Below are positions 26,326-35,455 of a stretch of 64,000 nt of DNA, piece after piece (within the stretch, counting starts at the first letter, position 1; each line of letters opens with the position of its first letter). The notes beneath the pieces were generated by a model. That model did no database searches. It was given only the letters and a program-made list of their open reading frames with translations, and was not told where the DNA came from. The position numbers and the translations under genes are program-made. Where the stretch lies: NCBI RefSeq assembly GCF_007676705.1, contig NZ_VEBF01000002.1, forward strand, positions 248,001 to 312,000. The letters are read 5' to 3'. The DNA comes from Paenibacillus xylanexedens (lineage in GTDB: Bacteria; Bacillota; Bacilli; Paenibacillales; Paenibacillaceae).

Positions 26326-26844
26326 TTAACTTGCGGTTCCCTCGGCAGATGTTTCCGTTAGTGAACAACGTTCTCCTGCCTTGCGTACCGCACGAATAAT
26401 GCCCCCGTATCCCGTACATCGACACAGGTTCCCACACAGTCCTGCTTCAATCTGTTCTTGTGACGGCTCTGGATGTGCATCCAGCAATGCTTTAGTGGAG
26501 ATCACCATGCCGGGAGTACAGTACCCACACTGGAAACCACCTTCCTCCACAAAAGCCTGTTGAATCGGATGCAGAGCGCCTTTCTCTTCGCCGTGTAGGC
26601 CTTCAATGGTCGTGATGTCACTGCCTTCACATTGATAAGCCATCATTAGACAGGAATTCACGGGCTCCCCATCGATCAGCACCATACATGCACCACAGCG
26701 ACCAACTTCGCAGGATACTTTGGTACCCGTCAGCTGCAAATGAGTCCGGAGCACGTCGACAAGTCGGGTTGTTTGGGCGATCTCCAGATGTTTCTGTTCA
26801 CCATTCACAACGGCTGTCCAGTTGTTTTCAAGTGGTTTACTCAT
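26326..26844 (-). CDS. pucE: Xanthine dehydrogenase, 2Fe-2S subunit
   Basis: Electron-transfer subunit of a three-subunit molybdenum hydroxylase that oxidises hypoxanthine and xanthine to urate. The plant-type ferredoxin cluster is bound by CEVGRCGACMV plus the Cys of NSC (residues 45-66). The second, helical cluster is bound by GFQCGYCTPGM and CGNLCRCTGYGGI (about 103-148). 172 residues, usual length. The ATG overlaps the pucD stop by four bases (ATGA), so the subunits are coupled. The C-terminal tail after residue 160 is variable and Thr/Ser rich. Confidence 0.93.
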   Translation of the reverse strand: MSKPLENNWTAVVNGEQKHLEIAQTTRLVDVLRTHLQLTGTKVSCEVGRCGACMVLIDGEPVNSCLMMAYQCEGSDITTIEGLHGEEKGALHPIQQAFVEEGGFQCGYCTPGMVISTKALLDAHPEPSQEQIEAGLCGNLCRCTGYGGIIRAVRKAGERCSLTETSAEGTAS

Positions 26845-29273
26845 GATGGACTCACTCCCTCCTGCAAAGGTACATTTAAAGGTCTGACCAGTTGTTCCCT
26901 CGGTACAGGAAGACGGTTAATCCATACGCCTGTCGCCTGATGAATTGCGGCTGTAATGGCCGGCGCAAGCGCTACGGAACCAATCTCACCGATGCCTCTC
27001 GGGCCGAATGAATCACCCTCGGGCAAATCTTCAATAGCCTCAACCTCCAGATTCGTATGGATATCCTGAATGGTTGGGATCAGATAGGTGTCGAGATTCG
27101 TGGTTACATAGCGGCTGTCCTGCATGACCGCATCCTCGCTCAACGTAAATCCAAGGGCCATGACACTGCCGCCTTCAATCTGTCCAATGAAGCCCATAGG
27201 GTTGATAACCGGGCCTGCCGCCACAACATGGCGTGTATCCAGCAGCTTGGTTTCGCCGGTCAAGGTATTCACTTCCACCTCTGCCGCAACAGCCGCGTAC
27301 GTATACAAATAATGACCGCCTACCACGTTGTCCGGTGTAGTTGGGTAATCAAACTTTGTATCGAAAATCCATTCATCGGCATCGCCCTGCATGACAAGCT
27401 CCGCATACGAAACCACAACACATGAGCGAACTCCTTCTTTTGCTACAGAATCGAACCCAGCTTCAGAATCTTGATCCATTCCCTTCAGCGCCTGCATTTC
27501 CTCCTTCTCGCTCGTTCCTTCCCCTTGCCCAGCTGTTTCCACTTCAGGAGTTTCACCAGGAAGCTGGTCTTTACGCCATACACCGCCAGGTCCTGTCACC
27601 AGTTGCTCCGCCGGAATGCCCGACATTTCAGACGCGACAGTGAGAACACGGGAACGAAACGGAGTCTGCAACCGCTGCAGAGCCATCCAGGCCATGGTTG
27701 TTGAACGCGAAGCGGTACTTGAACCGCTGTGTGGCACACGATCCGTGTCTCCAATGATGATACTGAGATCCGACGTACTGCATTGGAACAGATCACATAG
27801 CATAATTTCCAGCGTTGCAACGAGCCCCTGCCCAAATTCCTCGTAGCTGAACGCCACCTCAATCTTGCCTTCGTTATTCAGGGACAGACGCCCTCCCGCA
27901 GGGTCCGGAATACCGTAACCGAGCCCTGCACCGTGCATCGCGATGGCTGCTCCCACACCACGTTTGATCCAGGGCGGCAGAGAAGGATCTGCCGGGGGAC
28001 TTTGATGTTTTTGCCATAATTCGGAACGATCCAATGCCTCCCATACTTGGGACAGTCCATCCGTGACCAGAATCCGTTGATTTAGCGGCCCGGGATCATT
28101 CTTTTCCCTCATATTGCGTCTGCGGAATTCCCAAGGGTCCATGTTCATGATTGCTGCAAGCCGATCCATCTGACCTTCCATGGCAAAAATCGCCTGGTTC
28201 CCGCCAAATCCGCGAAACTCACCTGACAGCCCATTATTCGTGTATACAGATACGCCTTCCACATCCACATTCGGAATGGCGTATGGTCCAAGGCAATGCT
28301 CGGTGCAGAAGTTCAGCACGGGTGCACCAAGTGTGGCATACGCTCCGGTATCTGCTGTAATGCGGACTCGATGCGCCTGTATGATGCCTTCTCGACTCAT
28401 GCCGGTCTGCATTTCAATTTTCATCGGATGCCGCTTCAGTCCTGCACGGACGGATTCTTTGCGTGAATTATGCATTTTCACAGGACCTCCGCATCTTAAG
28501 GCCAGCAATGCACCATAAGGCTGTACGTTTAGTTCATCTTTTCCGCCAAATGACCCACCAATCGGTGAAGACACCACCCGGATCTCTTCTTCAGGACAGC
28601 CAATGATGCGCGCAAGCTGCATCCGGTCTTTATAGCCATGTTGCGTTGCCGCGTACACATTCAGCCGCCCCTCTTCGTCCGGGACAAACAGGCCACCTTC
28701 TGTCTCCATGTATGCATGCATCTGGCGAGGCGTATAATACGTCTCTTTCACGATATGATCACATGTCGCAAAGGCTTCCTCGGCGTCTCCACGTTTGATC
28801 TCCGTGCGATGCAGCACATTACCTGGACCATGCTCATGCAACTCTGGTGCGCCGGGAGCCAATGCAGCATCTGTACTATCCAGTGGCGTGAGTTCTTCAT
28901 ACACTACCCGGATCGCGTCCAGTGCGAGGGCCGCACGTTCCGGAGAATCCGCAGCAACCGCTGCAATGGCGTCACCGACATAACGCACGATATCCTCACA
29001 GAACACAGGCTGGTCCGGGGTCGCAATGCCAAAACGATTCAGACCAGGCACATCTTTGGAAGTCAGGACCGCGTACACACCTTCCAACGCCTCAGCTTCC
29101 GAAGTATCTATAGACAATAGGCGAGCATGAGGATATTCGCTTCGCAATACTCTGCCATGAATCATGTCAGGTAGCGTCATATCCGTCAGATATTGAAGCT
29201 GGCCAGTTACTTTGGGTGCCCCATCTGGCCGCAGGTGCCAGCGTTTCCCGCTCTGTTCCCGATTCAGCAGCAT
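26841..29273 (-). CDS. pucD: Xanthine dehydrogenase, molybdopterin-binding subunit
   Basis: Catalytic subunit carrying the molybdenum cofactor. Residues about 20-130 are the aldehyde oxidase/xanthine dehydrogenase a/b hammerhead domain (TGQLQYLTDMTLPDMIHGRVLRS region), and the rest is the Mo-binding domain, including GGSFGGKDEL near 235-244, GEFRGFGGNQAIFAMEGQMD near 345-364 and the catalytic-Glu region GPRGIGEIGSVALAPAI near 760-776. At 810 residues it is longer than B. subtilis PucD (about 745); an extra hydrophilic segment around residues 580-620, rich in Glu, Gly and Ser, accounts for much of this. ATG at 29273 after GGGGGAGAGGG. Confidence 0.94.
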   Translation of the reverse strand: MLLNREQSGKRWHLRPDGAPKVTGQLQYLTDMTLPDMIHGRVLRSEYPHARLLSIDTSEAEALEGVYAVLTSKDVPGLNRFGIATPDQPVFCEDIVRYVGDAIAAVAADSPERAALALDAIRVVYEELTPLDSTDAALAPGAPELHEHGPGNVLHRTEIKRGDAEEAFATCDHIVKETYYTPRQMHAYMETEGGLFVPDEEGRLNVYAATQHGYKDRMQLARIIGCPEEEIRVVSSPIGGSFGGKDELNVQPYGALLALRCGGPVKMHNSRKESVRAGLKRHPMKIEMQTGMSREGIIQAHRVRITADTGAYATLGAPVLNFCTEHCLGPYAIPNVDVEGVSVYTNNGLSGEFRGFGGNQAIFAMEGQMDRLAAIMNMDPWEFRRRNMREKNDPGPLNQRILVTDGLSQVWEALDRSELWQKHQSPPADPSLPPWIKRGVGAAIAMHGAGLGYGIPDPAGGRLSLNNEGKIEVAFSYEEFGQGLVATLEIMLCDLFQCSTSDLSIIIGDTDRVPHSGSSTASRSTTMAWMALQRLQTPFRSRVLTVASEMSGIPAEQLVTGPGGVWRKDQLPGETPEVETAGQGEGTSEKEEMQALKGMDQDSEAGFDSVAKEGVRSCVVVSYAELVMQGDADEWIFDTKFDYPTTPDNVVGGHYLYTYAAVAAEVEVNTLTGETKLLDTRHVVAAGPVINPMGFIGQIEGGSVMALGFTLSEDAVMQDSRYVTTNLDTYLIPTIQDIHTNLEVEAIEDLPEGDSFGPRGIGEIGSVALAPAITAAIHQATGVWINRLPVPREQLVRPLNVPLQEGVSPS

Positions 29274-29306
29274 GATCCCTCTCCCCCTTTGTTTGATCGA
29301 ATTCTT

Positions 29307-30221
29307 CTATTCGTGAAGTGCTTCCCATAGCCCGGCGCCAAGCATGTTGCCCGCGGTCTGCTTGCGATAATATTCTGTTGCAAATGCATCGCCATACGTC
29401 GTAAATTCACTAGCTACAGCAGCTGCGAGAGTCGCCGCTTGCATTACAGAAGCTTTGCCACGAAGAAGCTGTTGTTCAGACTCCAGAAGTCGCATCGCCA
29501 TGCCTGAGCCCCCACCAGCTGCAATCGCAATCTTGGTCCAGCGATTATCCGAGTCCATCTCTCCATACAACGCAACCGTCACCAGCGATGCACTGAACGT
29601 CTCCCGTCGACCCAGCTTGCGGTAAAAGGAAACTTCTCGTGTAGCAGGTATATGCTCACCCACCACATCGAACATAGATGACGGTCTCATCGGAATATGA
29701 ATGGAAATCAACACATCACCTGGATTCCGACTTCCATCCCGTCCACCTCGAAGCCAGGATGACACACTGCGGATCTCGATGCCGTTGTCAGTCAACCAGT
29801 GCAGCTCCGCATCATATACAAGCAAAGCAGGCAACGTATCTCCTACTCCGGATACAATATTCCCGCCAATAGTTGCCACATTGCGAATGGAAGGAGCAGC
29901 AATTGCATTCACCGCTTCTTGCAGGATGGGTAGTTGATGCAGCAAGGCTTCTGTAGCACATTCCTTTAATCGGGTCATTGCGCCAATGACCATCTCATCT
30001 CCCTGACTTGATATACCGCTCATTTCAGGAATACGAGCCAGGCTAATCATGTGTTCAGGTGCAGGAACCAAGCCGCCCTCCCACTGGGTTCGCAGTAATG
30101 TCCCGCCTGCCGTGTAACAACATATTCCCTTCATTCTACTTCTCAACGTTTGCAGTTCTTGCAGATTCTCAGGCTGCCATACCGATGGCATGGCTCCAGA
30201 ACCGTATGCCGGTGTTACCAT
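29307..30221 (-). CDS. pucC: Xanthine dehydrogenase, FAD-binding subunit
   Basis: FAD subunit that passes electrons from the iron-sulfur clusters to NAD+. The 304-residue product has the CO dehydrogenase flavoprotein FAD domain (about 15-180), with the flavin loop APSIRNVATIGGNIVSGVGDTLPALLVYDA near 107-136, and the C-terminal domain (about 190-300). The N-terminal sugar-phosphate loop is modified to CYTAGGTLLRTQW. ATG at 30221 after AAAGGGGAT. It is the first gene of the pucC-D-E transcript and has its own strong promoter. Confidence 0.92.
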   Translation of the reverse strand: MVTPAYGSGAMPSVWQPENLQELQTLRSRMKGICCYTAGGTLLRTQWEGGLVPAPEHMISLARIPEMSGISSQGDEMVIGAMTRLKECATEALLHQLPILQEAVNAIAAPSIRNVATIGGNIVSGVGDTLPALLVYDAELHWLTDNGIEIRSVSSWLRGGRDGSRNPGDVLISIHIPMRPSSMFDVVGEHIPATREVSFYRKLGRRETFSASLVTVALYGEMDSDNRWTKIAIAAGGGSGMAMRLLESEQQLLRGKASVMQAATLAAAVASEFTTYGDAFATEYYRKQTAGNMLGAGLWEALHE

Positions 30222-30289
30222 CGCTGCATCCCCTTTCTCTCTCTTCCATGAGCAGGAAATTCAACCGTATGATCCAAATAATTCTTCAA

Positions 30290-30318
30290 ATCATATGAGA
30301 GTTCAGCAACAACGTCAA
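30290..30318 (-). promoter_or_regulatory. SigA-type promoter of pucCDE
   Basis: Minus strand TTGACG (30313-30318), 17-bp spacer, TATGAT (30290-30295), about 70 bp before the pucC start. Together with the terminator at 30424-30468 it makes pucCDE a separate transcript. Confidence 0.7.
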
Positions 30319-30423
30319 TTACCTTCACATCGTTTTGGATAAATGTATAAAACCCGTGTTTGAATTGTGCTCGATGCATCATGATCTATCGAAAGCTAAC
30401 ACAACCTTTCATTCATCACATGA

Positions 30424-30468
30424 TAAAAGAAGGCAAACAGGCCAACCAGAATGCCTGGCTGACCTGTT
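30424..30468 (-). terminator. Intrinsic terminator after pucB
   Basis: Sense strand AACAGGTCAGCCAG pairs with CTGGTTGGCCTGTT around GCATT, followed by TTGCCTTCTTTT. A strong stem with an imperfect U-run. Confidence 0.8.
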
Positions 30469-30508
30469 CATGTCATTAAATTAAACATAATTATTCATCT
30501 TCTCCTAT

Positions 30509-31159
30509 TCATGAGTCTGTCTTATTCGATTCAAATACATCATTCAAAATGCGTTCCAATTCCGGTTCCGTATCCGCATCCCAGAAACGCTTCTCAGGCA
30601 AAGGTACATGTATACCTGAATAGTTGGCACTGCGCATAATCTTGCGCGCCCCCTCATCTCCATGCAGAGACAACAGAGGCCCGAACATATGGGAGCGAAA
30701 AGCGACGGGCGGCTTGCCCCCCTCTCCGTCGGTAGCTGCGACATAGTCACATAGCTTGTGGCTAGCTAGTGCTGCAGCCACACGATTGATATCCTGTGCT
30801 TGTAATAAAGGCTGATCCCCCAGCAGCATGAGGATGCCCTCCGGTTTGTACTCCATGGCGGACAATACGCCAGAATGAAGAGAATTGGCCATACCACTGG
30901 CATAGTCAGCACAGACTACAATTCGAAGTCTGGCTGTAGGATGATACGTATATGTGGCAGAATCAAACCATTTTACTGGCAACCATGCCAACGAATCTTC
31001 CGGTTTGACCACACAGACCACTTGTTCCAGATCCGAATCCAGCGCAGCTTCCAGTGACCATGCAGCCAGGGACCTCCCGTCAGGCATGACAACCGAGAGT
31101 TTATCCCGACCAAGGCGAAGACTCTTACCTGCCGCCAGAACAATGCCCGTCATTCGCAT
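30509..31159 (-). CDS. pucB: MobA-like nucleotidyltransferase, molybdenum cofactor cytidylyltransferase type
   Basis: Expected to attach CMP to molybdopterin to make the cytosine dinucleotide form of the cofactor for xanthine dehydrogenase. The GT-A-type fold starts with GIVLAAGKSLRLGRDKL (nucleotide loop, residues 5-21); the metal-binding region is ILMLLGDQPLLQAQDI near 102-117, and GGKPPVAF lies near 150. 216 residues. The ATG at 31159 is favoured, with GGGAG eight bases upstream. It overlaps the end of pucA by 35 bases, implying coupled translation with the XdhC-type protein. Confidence 0.88.
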   Translation of the reverse strand: MRMTGIVLAAGKSLRLGRDKLSVVMPDGRSLAAWSLEAALDSDLEQVVCVVKPEDSLAWLPVKWFDSATYTYHPTARLRIVVCADYASGMANSLHSGVLSAMEYKPEGILMLLGDQPLLQAQDINRVAAALASHKLCDYVAATDGEGGKPPVAFRSHMFGPLLSLHGDEGARKIMRSANYSGIHVPLPEKRFWDADTEPELERILNDVFESNKTDS

Positions 31160-32399
31160 GTGCAACGCTCCCTTTCTGTACCTCAGAACTCAAGGAAGAA
31201 ACCTTATGTTTGCATGCGATCAATTCAGCTGCAATACTGATGGCGATCTCTTCTGGACCATCTGCACCGATACTCAAGCCGACGGGAGAATGAATATGTT
31301 TCAAGGATGGTAAACCATCGAGGAGGCGGGCCGTTCGTGTTTTCGAACCCATGATGCCAAGATACGCATACTCAGAGTCCACTAACATCACCAACAGTTC
31401 ACGTTCGCGGGGGAAATTGTGACTCATTAAAATCAAATAATCCCCTTTGTTCACGTCTAACAGAGGCATGATCTCACGCGGGAATCCCACTACTAGCTCA
31501 GCTTCAGGGAATCGTTCCGAGGTGCATAAGGACTCTCGCCAATCCGCTACCACAACACGAAATCCTGCGGATCGGCTAAGTCTGGCAACAGGAATAACAT
31601 CATTCCCGGCTCCGATGATAATCAGGCGAGGTTTAGGAGCGTACAGCGAAGTAAGTTGCTGCGGGAGGCCCCAGGGATTTTTTGAAACCGCATCGTTTGT
31701 CGGTATGTCAGCCTCAGAGAAATATTGTGAATCAGCGGACAGATGGGATGAATGAGATCCGTTTGACGTAGTTGGTACCACTTCAGGCACGAGTGTAAGG
31801 CGAGGTATGTCGGGAGAATGTGGTGTTACAGCCAAATGTTCATGCTTGGTATCCCCTCTGCTGTGCTGTTCTTCAGCCTGCATTGGCCCTAAATTATGAT
31901 TCGCCACGCGATCATGACGAAGCACAAGCGAAGGGCGCAAAATTGGCTCGTGCCTCGTGTCCGCAGGCTCAGTCCGTTTCCAATCATATTCCACCCTCGT
32001 ATAATCATCTTGGAACGTTCGGGTTAACGCTGTTGCAGCCCCGGATTGCAAACACTCATGCATCTCCTGCAAAGTAGATCGGAGTTCACCACATACAGGT
32101 TCAAGCAACACAACAACGAGTCCGCCGCAGCCAATTGTCTCCCCCCAGGACAGATCATCTTCGGGACGCATGTCGTACTCCGCGAATTCCATCTGCTTCG
32201 TATCCAACACATGGCTCACCCGGGCCTGAAGATCACTCTCTAGACATCCCGGACTGATACTGCCATACATTTTGCCATCCTCAGTCAACAGCATAGAGAC
32301 TCCCTGCTTACGGTAAGCATGACCCTCTACCTTGATTGCTGTTGCGAGCACGCAGCGCGGTTCACCGGCTGCAATTGCACACAGATCATGCATTTCCAT
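31125..32399 (-). CDS. pucA: XdhC/CoxI-family molybdenum hydroxylase maturation protein
   Basis: Chaperone that inserts the sulfurated molybdenum cofactor into xanthine dehydrogenase. The N-terminal XdhC domain includes CVLATAIKVEGHAYRKQG and GSISPGCLESDL (about 15-60), with the GCGGLVVVLLEP segment near 85-100. The C-terminal Rossmann domain starts at PRLIIIGAGNDVIPVARL near 258-275 and includes MSHNFPRERELL and YLGIMGSKTR. Between them about 110 residues (roughly 140-250) are low-complexity, rich in His, Pro, Ser and Thr. This makes the protein 424 residues against about 330 in B. subtilis PucA. The ATG at 32399 fits AAAGGA spacing better than one four codons earlier. Confidence 0.9.
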   Translation of the reverse strand: MEMHDLCAIAAGEPRCVLATAIKVEGHAYRKQGVSMLLTEDGKMYGSISPGCLESDLQARVSHVLDTKQMEFAEYDMRPEDDLSWGETIGCGGLVVVLLEPVCGELRSTLQEMHECLQSGAATALTRTFQDDYTRVEYDWKRTEPADTRHEPILRPSLVLRHDRVANHNLGPMQAEEQHSRGDTKHEHLAVTPHSPDIPRLTLVPEVVPTTSNGSHSSHLSADSQYFSEADIPTNDAVSKNPWGLPQQLTSLYAPKPRLIIIGAGNDVIPVARLSRSAGFRVVVADWRESLCTSERFPEAELVVGFPREIMPLLDVNKGDYLILMSHNFPRERELLVMLVDSEYAYLGIMGSKTRTARLLDGLPSLKHIHSPVGLSIGADGPEEIAISIAAELIACKHKVSSLSSEVQKGSVAHANDGHCSGGR

Positions 32400-32441
32400 A
32401 GCGGTCTCCATCCTTTCTGGAATTGCATAAACTTCCTTCGA

Positions 32442-33764
32442 TCAGATACGTTTCATCAATCTCGCAATACTCTTATCCGACTCACGCAGCACAATGCCAC
32501 GATCAATCGTCTGAATCTTACGATTCTTGAGTACAATACTTCCGTCAATAATAACGGTATCCACACAGCTACGTGTTGCGGAATACACTACGCGGGAATA
32601 GACATCCGTCTCATAGGAAGGGTACGTGTGGAAATCATCCAGATCCAGCAGCAACATATCTGCCTTTTTGCCCACTTCGAGACTGCCGATTTCCTTCGAC
32701 ATGCCGAGCACCTCTGCACCACCCATGGTAGCCATACGCAATACAGTCCGGGCATCCATCACGGTTGGACCATGAGGAATCTTCTGCATCAGAGCTGTGA
32801 GGCGCATTTCCTGAAACATATCCAGATTGTTGTTGCACGCGGCACCATCGGCCCCAATCCCAACCGCGATCTGACGATTCAGCAGATCTGGAATATCAGC
32901 TACCCCGGAAGAAAGTTTCATATTCGATCCAGGGCAGTGAGTGACTTTCACACCGCGCTTGCGGATGATCTCCTTCTCTTCCTCACTCAGCCATACACAG
33001 TGTGCCAGCACCAATCTGGGGGTAGCCAGACCGATATGATCGAGGTATACGATGTTGCGCATCCCGCGTTCGTGTTCGACCAGTTCGATCTCTCCGCGAT
33101 TCTCGGAAGCATGGGTGTGGACTTTGACATGATATTTATTGGACAGGTCGCGCACTTCTATCAGCAATTCCTCGGTACACGATACAACGAAGCGTGGACA
33201 GAAAGCATATTGAATGCGTCCGCCGCCAAAGCCGTTCCATTTCTCCAGCAGATCCACACTCTGTTGCAATGAAGTTGCTGTATTCTCACGCAGGGGTTCT
33301 GGAACCTCGTCTCCATGATCCATCATCACCTTGCCGGAGATGACCCGGATGCCGCTCTGTGCCATCGCCTGAAACGCCGAGTCCGTGTGATGTACCGTCT
33401 CCATATCCAGAATGGTCGTCGTTCCGCTGGAGATCAATTCGCCAAGTCCAAGCATCGCAGAATAATATACAGACTCCTCATCATGCGCTGCTTCCAGTGG
33501 CCAGATGCGCTGACGGAGCCAATCCATCAGTTCCAGATCATCCGCACGTCCACGGAACAAGGTCTGACACAGATGAATATGCGTCTGGATAAAGCCTGGC
33601 AATAACACTTTACCGCGAGCATCAATGACTTGATCAGCTTGAACGTCGATGTGTGTTGCAATCTCCTTGATTTTGTTATCCTCAATCAACAGATCTCCGA
33701 TGAACACTTCCTCTTCTGCATTCATCGTCACAAGCTGTGCGCCCTTCAGCAGGATCGTTCCCAT
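32442..33764 (-). CDS. Amidohydrolase, probable guanine (or related purine) deaminase
   Basis: Metal-dependent deaminase of the chlorohydrolase/ATZ-TRZ group. Zinc ligands are visible in THIHL (about 61-65), KVHTHASENRGEIE (about 215-228), LAHCVWLSEEE (about 255-265) and the Asp in GIGADGAACNN (about 308-318). 440 residues. This group includes guanine deaminase, 8-oxoguanine deaminase, SAH/5'-deoxyadenosine deaminase and triazine hydrolases, and the sequence alone does not decide. Its place in front of pucA within a purine-degradation locus favours guanine to xanthine conversion. ATG at 33764 after GGGGAG. Confidence 0.8.
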   Translation of the reverse strand: MGTILLKGAQLVTMNAEEEVFIGDLLIEDNKIKEIATHIDVQADQVIDARGKVLLPGFIQTHIHLCQTLFRGRADDLELMDWLRQRIWPLEAAHDEESVYYSAMLGLGELISSGTTTILDMETVHHTDSAFQAMAQSGIRVISGKVMMDHGDEVPEPLRENTATSLQQSVDLLEKWNGFGGGRIQYAFCPRFVVSCTEELLIEVRDLSNKYHVKVHTHASENRGEIELVEHERGMRNIVYLDHIGLATPRLVLAHCVWLSEEEKEIIRKRGVKVTHCPGSNMKLSSGVADIPDLLNRQIAVGIGADGAACNNNLDMFQEMRLTALMQKIPHGPTVMDARTVLRMATMGGAEVLGMSKEIGSLEVGKKADMLLLDLDDFHTYPSYETDVYSRVVYSATRSCVDTVIIDGSIVLKNRKIQTIDRGIVLRESDKSIARLMKRI

Positions 33765-33796
33765 GCCAATCTCCCCTATCTGTGTCTGTCTGTATC

Positions 33797-33861
33797 GTTC
33801 AACTCATAGATATTTACACTTGCACTCCGATGACAGACTAACCTTCCGATCGCTGTCTGTT
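33797..33861. repeat. Interspersed palindromic element, truncated copy 4
   Basis: About 65 bp corresponding to the left end of copy 2: GTTCAACT, then ATTTACACTTGCACTCCGAT, then GACAG and CCTTCCGATCGCTGT. The hairpins and the right end are missing. It fills the 95-bp gap between the GGT-fold gene and the amidohydrolase gene and runs up to the stop codon of the former. Confidence 0.75.
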
Positions 33862-35455
33862 ACCATCCGATAGCCATACCATCGCCTCTAGGATCTGCTG
33901 CGCCGCTAATCATGCCGTCCTCCCGAATGACAATGCCTTGCGACTGTCCCATTATCCCGTCCCACGGCGCTCTGGCTTCAACGTTATGTCCCCACTGGGC
34001 AAGGGTTGCACATACGTCATCATGATATCGGTTCTCCACACGCATCGTATCGCCTTCTTCACCCCAGGTACGTCCGTACACCCAACGTGGCAGGCTGATC
34101 GCTTCCTGGATGTTGAGCCCGTAATCAAGCACTCCGGTAAGCACCGATAATTGCGTCTGCGGCTGGCCTTCTCCGCCCTGCGTGCCCACGAGCATATAAG
34201 GTTTGCCATCTCGTGTAACGAGGCCCGGCATCAGGGTGTGGAATGAGCGTTTGTTCGGTTCCAGTACATTGGCATCTCTCGGATCTAAGGAGAAAAAGGA
34301 CCCCCGGTTTTGCATAATGACTCCCGTATCTCCTGGAACATAGGCGGCACCGAAGTCGAAATACAGGCTTTGAATGAACGAAACGGCATGGCCTTCGCTA
34401 TCGACAACCGCTGCATATGCCGTGTCCTGACCTATCGTTTTGGACAAAAATGGCTGTGCCACAGGTGGAGCAGCCTGAATCTCATTCCACAATTGGTCTC
34501 CATAACCCTTGGATAACAGATGATCCAGCGGAATGTCCCTGAAATCCGGGTCTGTCAGATAACGGTCACGATCCCGAAACGCCTTTTTCACCACTTCCGC
34601 CATCAGATGATAGAATTCAGGTGAGGTACGTGCTACAGAGGACAGATCCGTATGCTCCAGCATATTTAACATCATCAGCATCGAGAATCCCTGCGAGTTG
34701 GGCGGCATCTGATGAACTTCATAGCCACGATACCCCGTACTAACCGGTTTCACCCACTCGCCACGATGACCTGCAAAGTCCGCTGGTGCAAGCATGCCCC
34801 CATCCTCACGAATAGCCGAAGTCAGACGATCCGCAAGCTCTCCTGTATAAAAAGAGTCTCTTCCCCCCGTCTGAATCAGACGAATGGAGGCAGCGAGTTC
34901 AAGCTGAATCAGCAGATCGCCTTCCTGCAAAAGTGTACCCAACGGGGCAAATACCGCTCGCAGGGGTGTATGCCCCATAATGAGATCTTCATCCCTTTCC
35001 ATCCACAGGCGGAGATTTCGGGATACAGGGCATCCTTTTTCCGCATACTGTGCTGCGGGTTCAAGCAGTTGCTCCCACGGTAACTTACCGTACCGGGACC
35101 AGACTTCCCACCAGGCATCCACCATTCCAGGGACCGTAATGGCACTAAGCACACCGCGCTGGGGGATGGCACTCATGCCCATCGCTTTGAACGTATCGGC
35201 ATGAATGCCTGCGGATGAGCGGCCACTTCCGTTGTAGGCGGTAATCTCACCGCTGGCTCCATCATGAATCAGGAAGAAGGCATCCCCTCCAAGTCCGGTC
35301 ATATGCGGATATACCACACCCAGAGCTGCACTGACCGCAACAGCAGCATCATAAGCATTCCCGCCCTGCTGGAGGATAGAGCTTCCAACTGCACTCGCCA
35401 GATAATGAGGAGAGGTGACCATAACCTCTCTGGAGATTGGCATCTGGTTTAACAT
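33860..35455 (-). CDS. GGT-fold Ntn-hydrolase, candidate oxamate amidohydrolase (HpxW-like)
   Basis: Member of the gamma-glutamyltransferase family, made as one chain that cleaves itself before a Thr nucleophile. The likely site is QDTAYAAVVD, with T345 as nucleophile; the large subunit would be 1-344 and the small subunit 345-531. Other family stretches are AYDAAVAVSAALGVVYPHMTG near 34-54 and PGGxG-like GTQGGEGQPQTQ near 425. No signal peptide is seen, unlike secreted GGTs. YwrD and HpxW are the closest named relatives by pattern. It overlaps pucG by seven bases. Because Klebsiella HpxW hydrolyses oxamate in purine breakdown, that role is the best guess here. Confidence 0.8.
   Translation of the reverse strand: MLNQMPISREVMVTSPHYLASAVGSSILQQGGNAYDAAVAVSAALGVVYPHMTGLGGDAFFLIHDGASGEITAYNGSGRSSAGIHADTFKAMGMSAIPQRGVLSAITVPGMVDAWWEVWSRYGKLPWEQLLEPAAQYAEKGCPVSRNLRLWMERDEDLIMGHTPLRAVFAPLGTLLQEGDLLIQLELAASIRLIQTGGRDSFYTGELADRLTSAIREDGGMLAPADFAGHRGEWVKPVSTGYRGYEVHQMPPNSQGFSMLMMLNMLEHTDLSSVARTSPEFYHLMAEVVKKAFRDRDRYLTDPDFRDIPLDHLLSKGYGDQLWNEIQAAPPVAQPFLSKTIGQDTAYAAVVDSEGHAVSFIQSLYFDFGAAYVPGDTGVIMQNRGSFFSLDPRDANVLEPNKRSFHTLMPGLVTRDGKPYMLVGTQGGEGQPQTQLSVLTGVLDYGLNIQEAISLPRWVYGRTWGEEGDTMRVENRYHDDVCATLAQWGHNVEARAPWDGIMGQSQGIVIREDGMISGAADPRGDGMAIGW

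Noticed and set aside
26089..26361. A 90-codon plus-strand open frame downstream of the purine genes
   Set aside because: It runs through the pucE terminator and overlaps the end of pucE, has no ribosome-binding site and no recognisable motif.
32319..33272. A 317-codon plus-strand open frame
   Set aside because: It lies antisense over pucA and the amidohydrolase gene, both of which have clear family motifs; its composition (Cys, His, Ile rich) is typical of a shadow frame.
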